The notes under the pieces: generated by a model | Databases searched by the model: none | Told to the model about the DNA's origin: nothing | The model's input: only the letters and a program-made list of their open reading frames with translations | In this document: one piece after another, positions 1 to 9,348 of the stretch | Layout of the letters: each line of letters begins with the position of its first letter | Numbering within the stretch: the first letter of the stretch is position 1 | Program-made: the position numbers and the translations under genes | Assembly (NCBI GenBank): GCA_036380435.1 | Contig: DASVES010000432.1 | Coordinates: forward strand, 1 to 9,766 | DNA length: 9,766 bases | Direction: 5' to 3' | Origin: DASQDT01 sp036380435 | GTDB lineage: Bacteria; Acidobacteriota; Blastocatellia; Pyrinomonadales; Pyrinomonadaceae

Positions 1-26
1 CCGGCGGACGTTAATCTGTCCGCCGG
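1..26 (-). terminator. Perfect 9-bp hairpin beyond the end of the exoprotein gene
   Basis: CCGGCGGAC (1-9) and GTCCGCCGG (18-26) are exact reverse complements around the 8-nt loop GTTAATCT. The hairpin lies 43 bp past the stop of the minus-strand gene that ends at 70, which is where an intrinsic terminator for that gene would be expected. A U-run for minus-strand transcription would fall outside the window, so termination is inferred from position and stem stability only. It could also be one end of a longer dispersed repeat cut by the window edge. Confidence 0.4.
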
Positions 27-69
27 CCGGCTCGCGTTTGACCGATTGTTTGGTTCACCGCCCGGAGCC

Positions 70-2850
70 TTAAGCAGGCCCGAAGCGGCGGCGGTATTCG
101 CCGCTGGTGATGAAGGCCTTGACCATCTCGGCCGCGCGGAAGTCGCCGCCAAACTGGTTGAGCTTCGCGAGCCAGAAGTTATAGCCGGAGAAGTCCGTGT
201 CCGGCGGATCGTCCGGGTTGCGCCGGAGATAGCCGAAGTACTGCATCAGCACGAACGCGCGGTTGAACTCCCGCGCGCGGAAGTCCGCGTCGTCGGCCAC
301 CTTGATGAGCACGGTCGCGCGCGTCTCCGTGCCGGAGCCCAGACCGGCGACTAACGCGTTGCGCTCAGCGGCGGAGAGTGAGCCGCCCGTGTTGACGTTT
401 AAGGCGTCAACGTACTGCTCGTTGGTCAGCCCGTCGTAGAGCGTGCGGAACGCCTCCTGCTCGATGACGAACTCGTCGGCGTACTCACGCCGGTTCGCCT
501 CCATGCGCTCCAGCGCGCCGGGTTGGCCGATGACGACGCCCTGACTGATGCGCTGCGTGTCAGGCAGAAACTCCGCGAAGCGCGGCTGCCGGCCGTAGGC
601 GGCTTGATAGGCGCGATAGACGAAGTAGCCCGTCCCCTGAAACTCGATGGAGAGGAAGAAAGCGCCGGACACGTCGGCCCTGCGCGCCTGACGGCACAAC
701 TGATCCCCGCCGCACGAGTTGATGATCCCGGTCCAGAAGGCGAAGCCTTCGGCGTCCGGCTCGCGGTTGAGGAAGTCGAGATACTGCTGGCGGACGAAGA
801 AGCCCGTCTCGTCTATTGGGTTGGCCGGCTGGTTAGCGACGGCGAGGGCGCGGATTACGGAGCCGCCGCCGATGTCGCCGACGAGCGTGGCCGCGCCCGT
901 CGAGAGGTTGATGCGGTAGAGACGCGAGGCCGCGCCCGTGTTTAGCGCGGCGAAGGCCGCGTTGCCGACCGTGGCGATGTCGAAGCCGACGAGGTTTCCG
1001 GTGTCCACGCCGAGCGGGCCGACGGTGTTGAGCGTCCCCGCGTTGGGCGGGTTCTGCGTGACCAGCGTGTCGCGCGTCGAGTCGATGCCGTAGAGCGTGG
1101 TGACGGTCGCGCCGGCGAAGCTGTTGGTGTAAGCCGAGCCGACAACGTTCGGGTCCTGCCCGGCGTTCGTGTCGCCGGCCGCGTAGGCGAGCGTGCCGTC
1201 TACGGTGGCCGCGCCGTTGTCCACGTTGATGCGAAGGTTCTGATCCGCTTCGCTCGTCACGCGCAGGCGGTCGGGCACGGGGTTGAAGTCAACGCCGAAG
1301 CTCGTCCCCGACAGCGCCGACGAGACGGTGGAGGCCAGTTGCGCCTGACCGTTCGACGGGTTGACAGTGTAGAGGCGGCCCGAACTGCCGAGCGCGTAGA
1401 GCTGCGTGGTGGCCGGTCGCACGTCGATGCCGACGACGCTCTCGCCCGCCTGGAGGCCGGTGATGGCGTTCGTCGAGACGACGGCGCCGGGAGCAGCAGC
1501 ATCGAGCTGCAACAGGTTGTTCGCCGAGTCAACCGCATAAAGGATCGTCGGGGCGGAAGCGTCGTTGTCCTGAATCGTCACCGTCGCCGTGAAGGCCGAG
1601 GTGAGGAGCGACCCCGTAGGGTTGCGGAGCGTGACGCTGAACGTCTCATCCGACTCGACGAGCGCGTCGTCCACGATGAGCACGTCGATGGTCTTGCTCG
1701 TTTCGCCGGCGGCGAAGCGTAAGCGGCCGAAAGCGGGGTTGAAGTCGGAACGCTCGGAGGCCGAGCCGCTCACGGTGGCGAACTCGACCGTGGCCGAGCC
1801 GGCCGTGCTCCCGGTGCGCGTGATGGTCAGCGTGACCCGGCCCGACCCTTCGGAAACGGCGAGCGCCGTCGCGCCGAACTGGAAGGAGCTGCCCGGCGAG
1901 GTCGTCGCTTTCGGCTGGATGTCCGGGTCGAGGTCGTTCGCCTCGTCGCCCGTGAACCGCGTCTGGGAAGCGCCGCTCGCGGTCATCACGTAGATTTCAA
2001 AATTGTTGCCGTCGCGGTCGCTCGTAAACGCGATGCGCTCGCCGTCGGGCGAGGCTCCGGGCCGTCCGTCGAAGGCGGGGTTGTTGGTGAGACGCTGCGG
2101 GTTCGTCCCGTTGGCGTTCATGATGTAAATCTCGTCGTTGCCATCGCGCGTGCTCTGGAAGACGATGCGGCCCGGCGGCCACGACGGGTTCAAATCCTCG
2201 GCCGGGTTGTTCGTGAGGTTCACCTGATTGGCGCCATTGGCGTCCATGCGGTAAATCTCATCGTTGCCGTCGCGATTGGAGGTGAAGGCGAGCAGGGCGC
2301 CGCTGGGCGCCCACGAGGGGCGGAAGTCGTCGGCCGTGCTGTCGGTCAGACGCGTCTGGGCCGTGCCGTCGGCATTCATCACGTACACGTCCTGATGGCC
2401 GTTGCGCTCGCTGGTGAAAGCGATCTTCGAGCCGTCGGGCGACCACGCGGGGTCAAGGTCGTTCGCCGCGTTGTCGGTCAGACGCGTCTCGGCCATCGTC
2501 GTCGCGTCGATGACATAGATGTTCTGGTTGCCGTCGCGGTCGCTCGTGAAGGCGATCCGCTTCCCGTCGGGCGACCAACTGGGGTCGGTGTCCTCGGCCG
2601 GGTCGGTGGTCAGACGCAGCAAGCCGCCGCCGTCTTCTTCCACCGTGTAGATTTCAAAATTGTCCTCGCGGTCGCTGGCAAAGGCGATGCGGCCCCGCCG
2701 CTCCTGCTCCTGCTCCTGCGACGCGGATTTTTCCTGATTCTGCCCCTGGGCAGAGGCGACGGAGGCGCCCGGCGGCACCAGAGCGCCGACCAGCCCCGCG
2801 AGCGCCAACGCCCCGGCGGCCAGACGACTGACACGCATTCTCCCGTTCAT
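70..2850 (-). CDS. Secreted mosaic protein: PD40 repeats, Calx-beta, DUF4394, DUF4214
   Basis: This is a 926-residue exported protein of unknown function. The chosen ATG (2848-2850) follows GAGG about 6 nt upstream and opens directly into a signal peptide: basic MNGRMRVSRL, then an Ala/Leu/Gly core, cleaved near ASVASAQ at about residue 34. An in-frame start at 2916 would put 22 charged residues in front of the signal and is less likely. A Gln/Glu-rich linker follows. Residues 53-314 hold six PD40 (TolB/WD40-like) beta-propeller blades of the form IAFTSDRDGN-x-x-IYVM with a WSPDG turn. Residues 322-431 are a Calx-beta domain with the acidic ESDETF segment and terminal TIQDND. Residues 434-673 match DUF4394, itself propeller-like (LYAVDS, LYALGSSGRLYTV, LYGIDS). 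Residues 680-926 match the Acidobacteria-type DUF4214 region (YLDFLNREPDAEGFAFW, YFGYLRRNP, KAFITSGEYRRRFG), with Cys713 and Cys719 as a possible disulfide. A role in surface binding or adhesion is inference; no catalytic residues were recognised. The stop is TAA at 70-72. Confidence 0.9.
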   Translation of the reverse strand: MNGRMRVSRLAAGALALAGLVGALVPPGASVASAQGQNQEKSASQEQEQERRGRIAFASDREDNFEIYTVEEDGGGLLRLTTDPAEDTDPSWSPDGKRIAFTSDRDGNQNIYVIDATTMAETRLTDNAANDLDPAWSPDGSKIAFTSERNGHQDVYVMNADGTAQTRLTDSTADDFRPSWAPSGALLAFTSNRDGNDEIYRMDANGANQVNLTNNPAEDLNPSWPPGRIVFQSTRDGNDEIYIMNANGTNPQRLTNNPAFDGRPGASPDGERIAFTSDRDGNNFEIYVMTASGASQTRFTGDEANDLDPDIQPKATTSPGSSFQFGATALAVSEGSGRVTLTITRTGSTAGSATVEFATVSGSASERSDFNPAFGRLRFAAGETSKTIDVLIVDDALVESDETFSVTLRNPTGSLLTSAFTATVTIQDNDASAPTILYAVDSANNLLQLDAAAPGAVVSTNAITGLQAGESVVGIDVRPATTQLYALGSSGRLYTVNPSNGQAQLASTVSSALSGTSFGVDFNPVPDRLRVTSEADQNLRINVDNGAATVDGTLAYAAGDTNAGQDPNVVGSAYTNSFAGATVTTLYGIDSTRDTLVTQNPPNAGTLNTVGPLGVDTGNLVGFDIATVGNAAFAALNTGAASRLYRINLSTGAATLVGDIGGGSVIRALAVANQPANPIDETGFFVRQQYLDFLNREPDAEGFAFWTGIINSCGGDQLCRQARRADVSGAFFLSIEFQGTGYFVYRAYQAAYGRQPRFAEFLPDTQRISQGVVIGQPGALERMEANRREYADEFVIEQEAFRTLYDGLTNEQYVDALNVNTGGSLSAAERNALVAGLGSGTETRATVLIKVADDADFRAREFNRAFVLMQYFGYLRRNPDDPPDTDFSGYNFWLAKLNQFGGDFRAAEMVKAFITSGEYRRRFGPA
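1909..2694 (-). repeat. Six tandem PD40 blade repeats within the exoprotein gene
   Basis: This is a coding tandem repeat. The conserved beta-strand Ile/Leu of each blade falls at protein residues 55, 99, 143, 187, 229 and 273, giving periods of 44, 44, 44, 42 and 44 residues (132 nt, once 126 nt). Each unit carries a DxDGN-x-x-IY core followed by an LT-x-(N/D) segment and a D-x-x-P-x-W-(S/A)-P-(D/S)-G turn. The fifth blade has lost two residues in that turn (WPPG before RIVF instead of WSPDGKR before IAF). Six similar blades suggest a closed six-bladed propeller, as in the C-terminal domain of TolB. Confidence 0.8.
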
Positions 2851-3170
2851 ATAGACCTCATTCCTTGTTTCGACCCGAGCTCGCTCTCCGGGTTTATCAA
2901 TCCAATCTGGAGCCACGCCGGACGACTCAACATTAAGGAGCCGTCAATCGACAGGCAGGGAAATAACTGAGCAAAGACGGGCAGCCCAAGACGCTTCCGC
3001 CGCCGCTGGAGTTGACCGCCGACCCCTTCTTTCGGCCGCGCCACTTTGCGCCGCCGAAAAAAAATCGGGCCTGCCGGGCCGACCATAAATCCAAAAAACC
3101 GCCGCCCTCGTAGATTGTGCAGATTTCAGAAAAACTGTCCTAACTACGCGACACGGAGTCTGAACGGATT

Positions 3171-3199
3171 TAGACAGACTCTTCAGGGGTGAAAATTAT
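3171..3199 (+). promoter_or_regulatory. Candidate sigma-70 promoter for the DUF4331 gene, overlapped by a dyad
   Basis: TAGACA (3171-3176) differs from the consensus -35 TTGACA at one base. It is followed after exactly 17 bp by AATTAT (3194-3199), which matches TATAAT at four of six positions. Transcription would start near 3206 and leave a leader of about 130 nt. A perfect 7-bp dyad, GAGTCTG (3156-3162) and CAGACTC (3175-3181), has its right arm over the end of the -35 element, a position that would suit an operator. The call rests on consensus matching only. Confidence 0.4.
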
Positions 3200-3204
3200 T
3201 TTCC

Positions 3205-3287
3205 GAGGCGCCGCTCCGGCCGACACCGACGGCCGCGGCCCTTCGGCGCCTCTCGCGCACGACTACGCGCGCCGCCGAGGCGCCTTT
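3205..3287 (+). promoter_or_regulatory. Structured leader with two mutually exclusive hairpins
   Basis: GAGGCGCC occurs at 3205-3212 and again at 3277-3284, and its exact complement GGCGCCTC lies between them at 3245-3252. The middle segment can pair with only one copy at a time. The first fold has an inner stem CGGCCG (3217-3222 with 3230-3235, loop ACACCGA). The second has an inner stem CGCGC/GCGCG (3254-3258 with 3267-3271) and is followed by TTT. The arrangement resembles an attenuator or riboregulator, but the U-run is short, and the proposed transcription start near 3206 would trim the first arm. High GC content alone can produce such pairings. Confidence 0.3.
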
Positions 3288-3334
3288 CAAACCAGACGGG
3301 TTGGTTCAACGAAAGTATGAAAGGGAACACAGGG

Positions 3335-4825
3335 ATGCGAAAAATATTGACAGCAGTAGCCGCCGGCGCGCTCGCGCTGGCCATGCTCTCGGGCGGCCCC
3401 ATCCGCCCGACACAGGCTTCGAGCCACCGCGAAGCGCCGCTCATCGTGGCCGACCCGCTGGCCGACAACACGGACGTTTACGCCTTCCGCAGCACCGAGG
3501 CGGGGCGCGAAGGGTTCGTCACCTTGATCGCGAACTACGTCCCGTTCCAGGAGCCTTCGGGCGGGCCGCACTTCTACCCGTTCGACGACAACGTCCTCTA
3601 CGAGATCAAGATCGACAACACGGGCGACGGCAACGCCGACGTGACCTACCAGATACGCTTCCGCACGGAAGTCAGGAACCCGGACATCGTCCTCGGTCAG
3701 GCCGCGCCCAATCAGGCGCTTGCGGGCACCGGCGGCATCGAGCCGCTCATCACCTCGCTCGACGACCCCGATTACAACGAGCCGCAGTTCTACACCATCA
3801 CCCGCGTCAACCGCGCGAGCCGCACCTCGACCGTGCTCGGCACAAATCTGCCGACCCCGCCCGCCAACGTCGGCGAGCGCACGACGCCCAACTACGAGAC
3901 GGCGCTGGGCGCGCCGGCCGTCCGCAATCTCTCGAACGGCGGTCGCGCCTTCGCCGGCCAGCGCGACGAGGGCTTCTACATCGACGTGGGCGCCATCTTC
4001 GACACGCTCAACCTGCGCTCGATTACCGACACGGGCGGCGTCGATTCCACCTCGGGCTTCAACGTCAACACCATCGCCATCGAAGTGCCGATTCAGGAGC
4101 TGACGCGCACGGGCACAGTCCCGGCCAGCTCGACCGCCGACGGCGCCGTGGTCGGCGTGTGGGCGACGGCCAGCCGCCGCTCGACGACCGTGCTCCGGCC
4201 CGGCAAGCGCGTGGTGACGGGGCCGTTCCGTCAGGTCTCGCGCCTCGGCAACCCGCTCGTCAACGAAGTCATCATCCCGCTCAAGCTCAAGGACGCCTTC
4301 AACTCGCTGAACCCTTCGGGCGACGCCGTGGCCGCGCCCTTCGTGCTCGACCCGCAGCTCGCGCAACTGCTCAAGGCCGTCTTTGGCATCAACGTCCCCG
4401 CGGCGCCGCGTAACGATCTGGTGTCCATCTTCGCCACGGGCATCCCCGTCAACGCCATCACGGGGCCGACCTACACGACCTTCCTCTCAGACGGCACGCC
4501 GCACGAGATGATGCGTCTCAACGTCGCCATCGCGCCCGCGGCCAGCCCGAACCGCCTGGGGCTTCTTGGCAACGACGTGGCCGGCTTCCCCAACGGACGC
4601 CGGGTCGGCGACGACGTGGTGGACATCGCCCTGCGCGCCGTCGCCGGCGGCACGCCCTTCACGCCGGAGACCAACTCACCGCCCAACAGCACGCTCGGCG
4701 ACGGCGTTGACCGCAACGACGTGCCTTACCTGATGCGCTTCCCCTATCTCGGCACGCCGCACAGCGGCAACACCAAGATGGGCAAGCCGCACGAGCACCA
4801 CAACGTCATCCCTTCGTCCGAATAA
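3335..4825 (+). CDS. Secreted DUF4331 family protein
   Basis: This 496-residue exported protein matches the DUF4331 family, whose biochemical role is not established. Translation probably begins at the ATG at 3335, because AAGGGA (3321-3326) sits 8 nt upstream. An in-frame ATG at 3317, adding six residues, has a poorer ribosome binding site. MRKILTAVAAGALALAML is a classical signal peptide, cleaved near TQA at residue 28. The mature protein then starts with SSHREAPLI, the family hallmark. The domain fills the rest of the chain, including DPLADNTDVYAF, an aromatic stretch around FYPFDDNVLYEI, the Asp/Asn/Gly-rich DNTGDGNADVTYQIRF that could hold calcium, and the closing MRFPYLGTPHSG. A histidine cluster (HEHH, residues 486-489) lies near the C-terminus and could bind metal; that is inference. 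A TPR gene follows 108 bp downstream in the same direction. The stop is TAA. Confidence 0.92.
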   Translation: MRKILTAVAAGALALAMLSGGPIRPTQASSHREAPLIVADPLADNTDVYAFRSTEAGREGFVTLIANYVPFQEPSGGPHFYPFDDNVLYEIKIDNTGDGNADVTYQIRFRTEVRNPDIVLGQAAPNQALAGTGGIEPLITSLDDPDYNEPQFYTITRVNRASRTSTVLGTNLPTPPANVGERTTPNYETALGAPAVRNLSNGGRAFAGQRDEGFYIDVGAIFDTLNLRSITDTGGVDSTSGFNVNTIAIEVPIQELTRTGTVPASSTADGAVVGVWATASRRSTTVLRPGKRVVTGPFRQVSRLGNPLVNEVIIPLKLKDAFNSLNPSGDAVAAPFVLDPQLAQLLKAVFGINVPAAPRNDLVSIFATGIPVNAITGPTYTTFLSDGTPHEMMRLNVAIAPAASPNRLGLLGNDVAGFPNGRRVGDDVVDIALRAVAGGTPFTPETNSPPNSTLGDGVDRNDVPYLMRFPYLGTPHSGNTKMGKPHEHHNVIPSSE

Positions 4826-4842
4826 TCGAGCCAGGGGGGACG

Positions 4843-4878
4843 GGCGGGCGGTGCTTTGAAACAGCGCCGCCCGCCTTC
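4843..4878 (+). terminator. Terminator-like hairpin between the DUF4331 and TPR genes
   Basis: GGCGGGCGGTGCT (4843-4855) pairs with AGCGCCGCCCGCC (4863-4875) over 13 positions, with one U-G wobble and a 7-nt loop (TTGAAAC). It begins 17 nt past the DUF4331 stop. Only TTC follows, so it may terminate weakly, protect the 3' end of the upstream mRNA, or lower read-through into the TPR gene. A short direct repeat, TCATCTATC at 4877-4885 and 4891-4899, follows it. Confidence 0.5.
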
Positions 4879-4933
4879 ATCTATCACTTGTCATCTATCG
4901 AGAGCCGCGTTTCGCGTCGGAGGAGAGTAAGCC

Positions 4934-6253
4934 GTGAAAACTTCTAAGCTGGTCATGCTCGTGTCGCTGGGGGCGGTTGTCCTGGCGGCGGGCGCGCTGG
5001 GCTTTCGACAGTACTCGCAGAACTCGGCGGGACGCGCGGCGGCGTCGGCGTCGGGTGAGTCGTCGGCACAGCCGGCGAGTTCCGAAAAGCAGACGCCGGC
5101 CGACGTGAGAATCCGCGCGGGCGAAGGCAAGATTAAGATCGCGCCCGACAAGCCGGACGGCTACAACCTGCTCGCCTCGGCCTACATGCAGAAGGCGCGT
5201 GAGACCGGCGACTACGGCGTCAACGCCAAAGCCGTGGAGGCGCTTGAGCAATCATTCCGCGTCGCGCCCGACAACTACGACGCGATCAAGCTCAACGCCA
5301 AAGTCCTCCTCACCTACCACCGCTTCGAGGAAGGGCTGGCCGAAGCCGAGCGCGCGCGGAAACAGAACCCCGAAGACCACGACGTGTACGGCGCGCTCGT
5401 CGATGCCAACGTCGAGCTGGGCCGTTACGACGCGGCGGTCGATGCCGCGCAGCGGATGGTTGACCTCCGGCCGGATGCCGCCGCCTATTCGCGCATCGCC
5501 TACATGCGCGAGCTTCACGGCGACACTGAAGGAGCCGTCGAGGCCATGTCGGTCGCCCTCAAGGCCACCGACCCGCGCGACCCCGAGGCGGTCGCCTGGG
5601 CGCGTGTCCAACTCGGCCACGCCCTCGCAAGCGTCGGCAAGCGGGCCGAGGCCGAGCGCGAATATGACCACGCGCTTCGCGTGCTGCCCGGCTACGGCGC
5701 GGCGCTCACCTCGAAGGCCGACGCACGCGCCGCGGCCGGCGACTTCGACGCCGCGGTAGAGATTTATAAACAGTTCGATTCACACGACGCACACCTCGCC
5801 CTCGGCGACCTCTACGCGCGGCTCGGCCGCACGGAAGATGCGGCGCGCGAGTACGAGTCGTTCGAGCGGGCCGAGCACGAGGCCGCCGCCGAGGAGAACG
5901 ACATGAGCCACCTCACGCGCTTCTGGGCCGATCAGGGTAAGAACCTCGACGAGGCGGCCGACATCATGCGCCGCGAACGCGTGCGGCGCGGAGACATCTA
6001 CACCTGCGACACGCTGGCGTGGGTGCTCTACAAGAAGGGCGACCTCGCCGCGGCGCGGCAGGCGATTGACGAGGCGTTGCGTCTGGGCACGCGCGACGCG
6101 AAGATCAACTACCACGCCGGCATGATCTATCAGGCCCTCGGCGAGTCGCGCCGGGCCGCCCGTCACCTCAAACTCGCCCTCGACATCAACCCCTCCTTCG
6201 ACGTGCTTCAGGCCGAGGCTGCTCGCCGCGCCCTCGACTCGCTCAACGTCTGA
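4934..6253 (+). CDS. Membrane-anchored tetratricopeptide repeat (TPR) protein
   Basis: This 439-residue protein is made almost wholly of TPR helical hairpins, a fold used for protein-protein binding. It starts with GTG at 4934, preceded by GGAGGAGAG (4919-4927) at good spacing. Residues 1-27 (MKTSK, then a Val/Leu/Ala core, then FRQY) form an N-terminal membrane anchor or signal. A low-complexity Ser/Ala/Gln linker follows to about residue 55. About nine TPR-like units run from about 73 to 425; the clearest lie at 113-146, 147-180, 218-252, 355-385 and 389-420, with typical G-x-Y/F-x-x-A and A-x-x-x-x-P positions. Around 300-350 the repeat is interrupted by an acidic, Glu/Ala-rich helix (ERAEHEAAAEEN). 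No catalytic domain is visible. It is co-oriented with the DUF4331 gene, so the two may act together in the envelope, but the hairpin between them leaves co-transcription open. The partner is unknown. The stop is TGA. Confidence 0.88.
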   Translation: MKTSKLVMLVSLGAVVLAAGALGFRQYSQNSAGRAAASASGESSAQPASSEKQTPADVRIRAGEGKIKIAPDKPDGYNLLASAYMQKARETGDYGVNAKAVEALEQSFRVAPDNYDAIKLNAKVLLTYHRFEEGLAEAERARKQNPEDHDVYGALVDANVELGRYDAAVDAAQRMVDLRPDAAAYSRIAYMRELHGDTEGAVEAMSVALKATDPRDPEAVAWARVQLGHALASVGKRAEAEREYDHALRVLPGYGAALTSKADARAAAGDFDAAVEIYKQFDSHDAHLALGDLYARLGRTEDAAREYESFERAEHEAAAEENDMSHLTRFWADQGKNLDEAADIMRRERVRRGDIYTCDTLAWVLYKKGDLAAARQAIDEALRLGTRDAKINYHAGMIYQALGESRRAARHLKLALDINPSFDVLQAEAARRALDSLNV

Positions 6254-6289
6254 AGGCGCGTGCGCGCGGGACGTTTCGCGTCTTGGGCT

Positions 6290-6309
6290 GGCGGGCACGG
6301 CCCGCCTTT
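6290..6309 (+). terminator. Short GC-rich hairpin plus TTT after the TPR gene
   Basis: GGCGGGC (6290-6296) and GCCCGCC (6300-6306) form a 7-bp stem with loop ACG, followed by TTTA, 36 nt past the TPR stop. The stem strength and position fit an intrinsic terminator, though the U-run is short. It directly abuts the large inverted repeat that begins at 6310, so the two may fold or act together. Confidence 0.45.
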
Positions 6310-6404
6310 AAACAGTACCGCGAGCGGTAGCGAGTGGGTGCGACTGGGGGCAGTGAGTCGCCTCATCAGCGCAGACCCGCTCGCTACCGCTCGCGGTACT
6401 GTTT
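6310..6404. repeat. 95-bp near-perfect inverted repeat, REPIN- or MITE-like
   Basis: The left arm 6310-6339 and right arm 6375-6404 are reverse complements at 29 of 30 positions; the exception would be a G-U wobble in RNA. Each arm contains its own palindrome, TACCGCGAGCGGTA. The 35-nt centre holds a further stem GCGACT/AGTCGC (6340-6345 with 6356-6361). The element lies wholly between the TPR gene and topA and encodes nothing. The nested palindromes suggest a dispersed repeat of the REP/REPIN type or a small non-autonomous transposon. No target-site duplication is clear at the edges. It may also block transcription from either side. Copy number cannot be judged from a single copy. Confidence 0.75.
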
Positions 6405-6598
6405 TAACCGGCCGTAACGCGCTTTAGAGACCGAAGCGCTCCCCATATCAAGTGAGTTGGCGCCCCCCGCAAATCGTCTCGTCAGCGGCGCAGGTCGGAA
6501 GATTTGCGACGCGTCGGTCTGCGCCCGCGCCGGCTGCGGAAGGGCATGAGCGCCATCCAGCCGAGGGCCTTCGCGCGCGGGTGCTTGCGGCGGCCGCG
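6405..6598. other. Non-coding stretch upstream of the topA promoter, with an inverted repeat
   Basis: No protein is supported here; the short open frames lack a ribosome binding site and family resemblance. CGCAAATCGTC (6468-6478) and GAAGATTTGCG (6498-6508) form an 11-bp inverted repeat with one mismatch and a 19-nt spacer. It lies about 90 bp upstream of the candidate -10 element and could be a regulator site or the hairpin of an upstream transcript. Nothing else stands out. Confidence 0.4.
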
Positions 6599-6607
6599 TG
6601 GTATAAT
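6599..6607 (+). promoter_or_regulatory. Extended -10 promoter for topA
   Basis: TGGTATAAT (6599-6607) contains the perfect -10 hexamer TATAAT preceded by TG plus one base, the extended -10 motif that works with a weak or absent -35. No good -35 lies 16-18 bp upstream. Transcription would start near 6614, giving topA a leader of about 150 nt. Such an A/T-rich consensus match stands out in this GC-rich DNA, which raises its credibility. Confidence 0.5.
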
Positions 6608-6763
6608 TGCTTGCATATACAAGGGTTTAGCGGGCAGACGGCGGCGAGCCGAAAGGCCCGCGTTTGCATCTAAGAAGAAAATGGAGAATAGTAGGAGGCC
6701 GTGCGCCGAAGCGTCGGAAGTGGACGTTCAAACATATTTCAGAGGGGTATCGGGAAGAGAGTA

Positions 6764-9313
<2,550 letters not shown>

Positions 9314-9348
9314 AGCGAGCGCACGGTCGGCCGGCATTTGATTTAACC

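Larger units (their letters stand above)
2851..3334. other. Divergent intergenic region between exoprotein and DUF4331 genes
   Basis: This 484-bp gap separates two divergent exported-protein genes and must carry promoters for both. The half facing the DUF4331 gene holds a candidate promoter and a structured leader, listed separately. The half facing the exoprotein (about 2851-3110) is less GC-rich and contains an A8 run (3057-3064) but no -35/-10 pair I would defend. Short open frames exist on both strands here, but none has a convincing ribosome binding site or a recognisable protein. Confidence 0.6.

Noticed and set aside
2851..2916. Upstream extension of the exoprotein gene by 22 codons
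   Set aside because: It would place a charged stretch before the signal peptide. The ATG at 2850 has a GAGG ribosome binding site and opens into the signal directly.
3051..3085. A8 run next to a GGCC-type stem in the divergent intergenic region
   Set aside because: The stem is only about 4 bp, and the A-run is on the wrong side for a terminator on either strand.
3287..4366. A 359-codon open frame on the minus strand over the DUF4331 gene, and a 370-codon plus-strand frame overlapping it
   Set aside because: Both are low-complexity Arg/Ala/Val/Gly shadows of the DUF4331 reading frame, which has a signal peptide and family motifs. Neither has a convincing start.
6701..6763. Upstream extension of topA by 21 codons
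   Set aside because: The frame is open, but the extra residues do not match the topoisomerase N-terminus, whereas the ATG at 6764 gives the standard MAKNLVIVESPAKAK start with a fair ribosome binding site.
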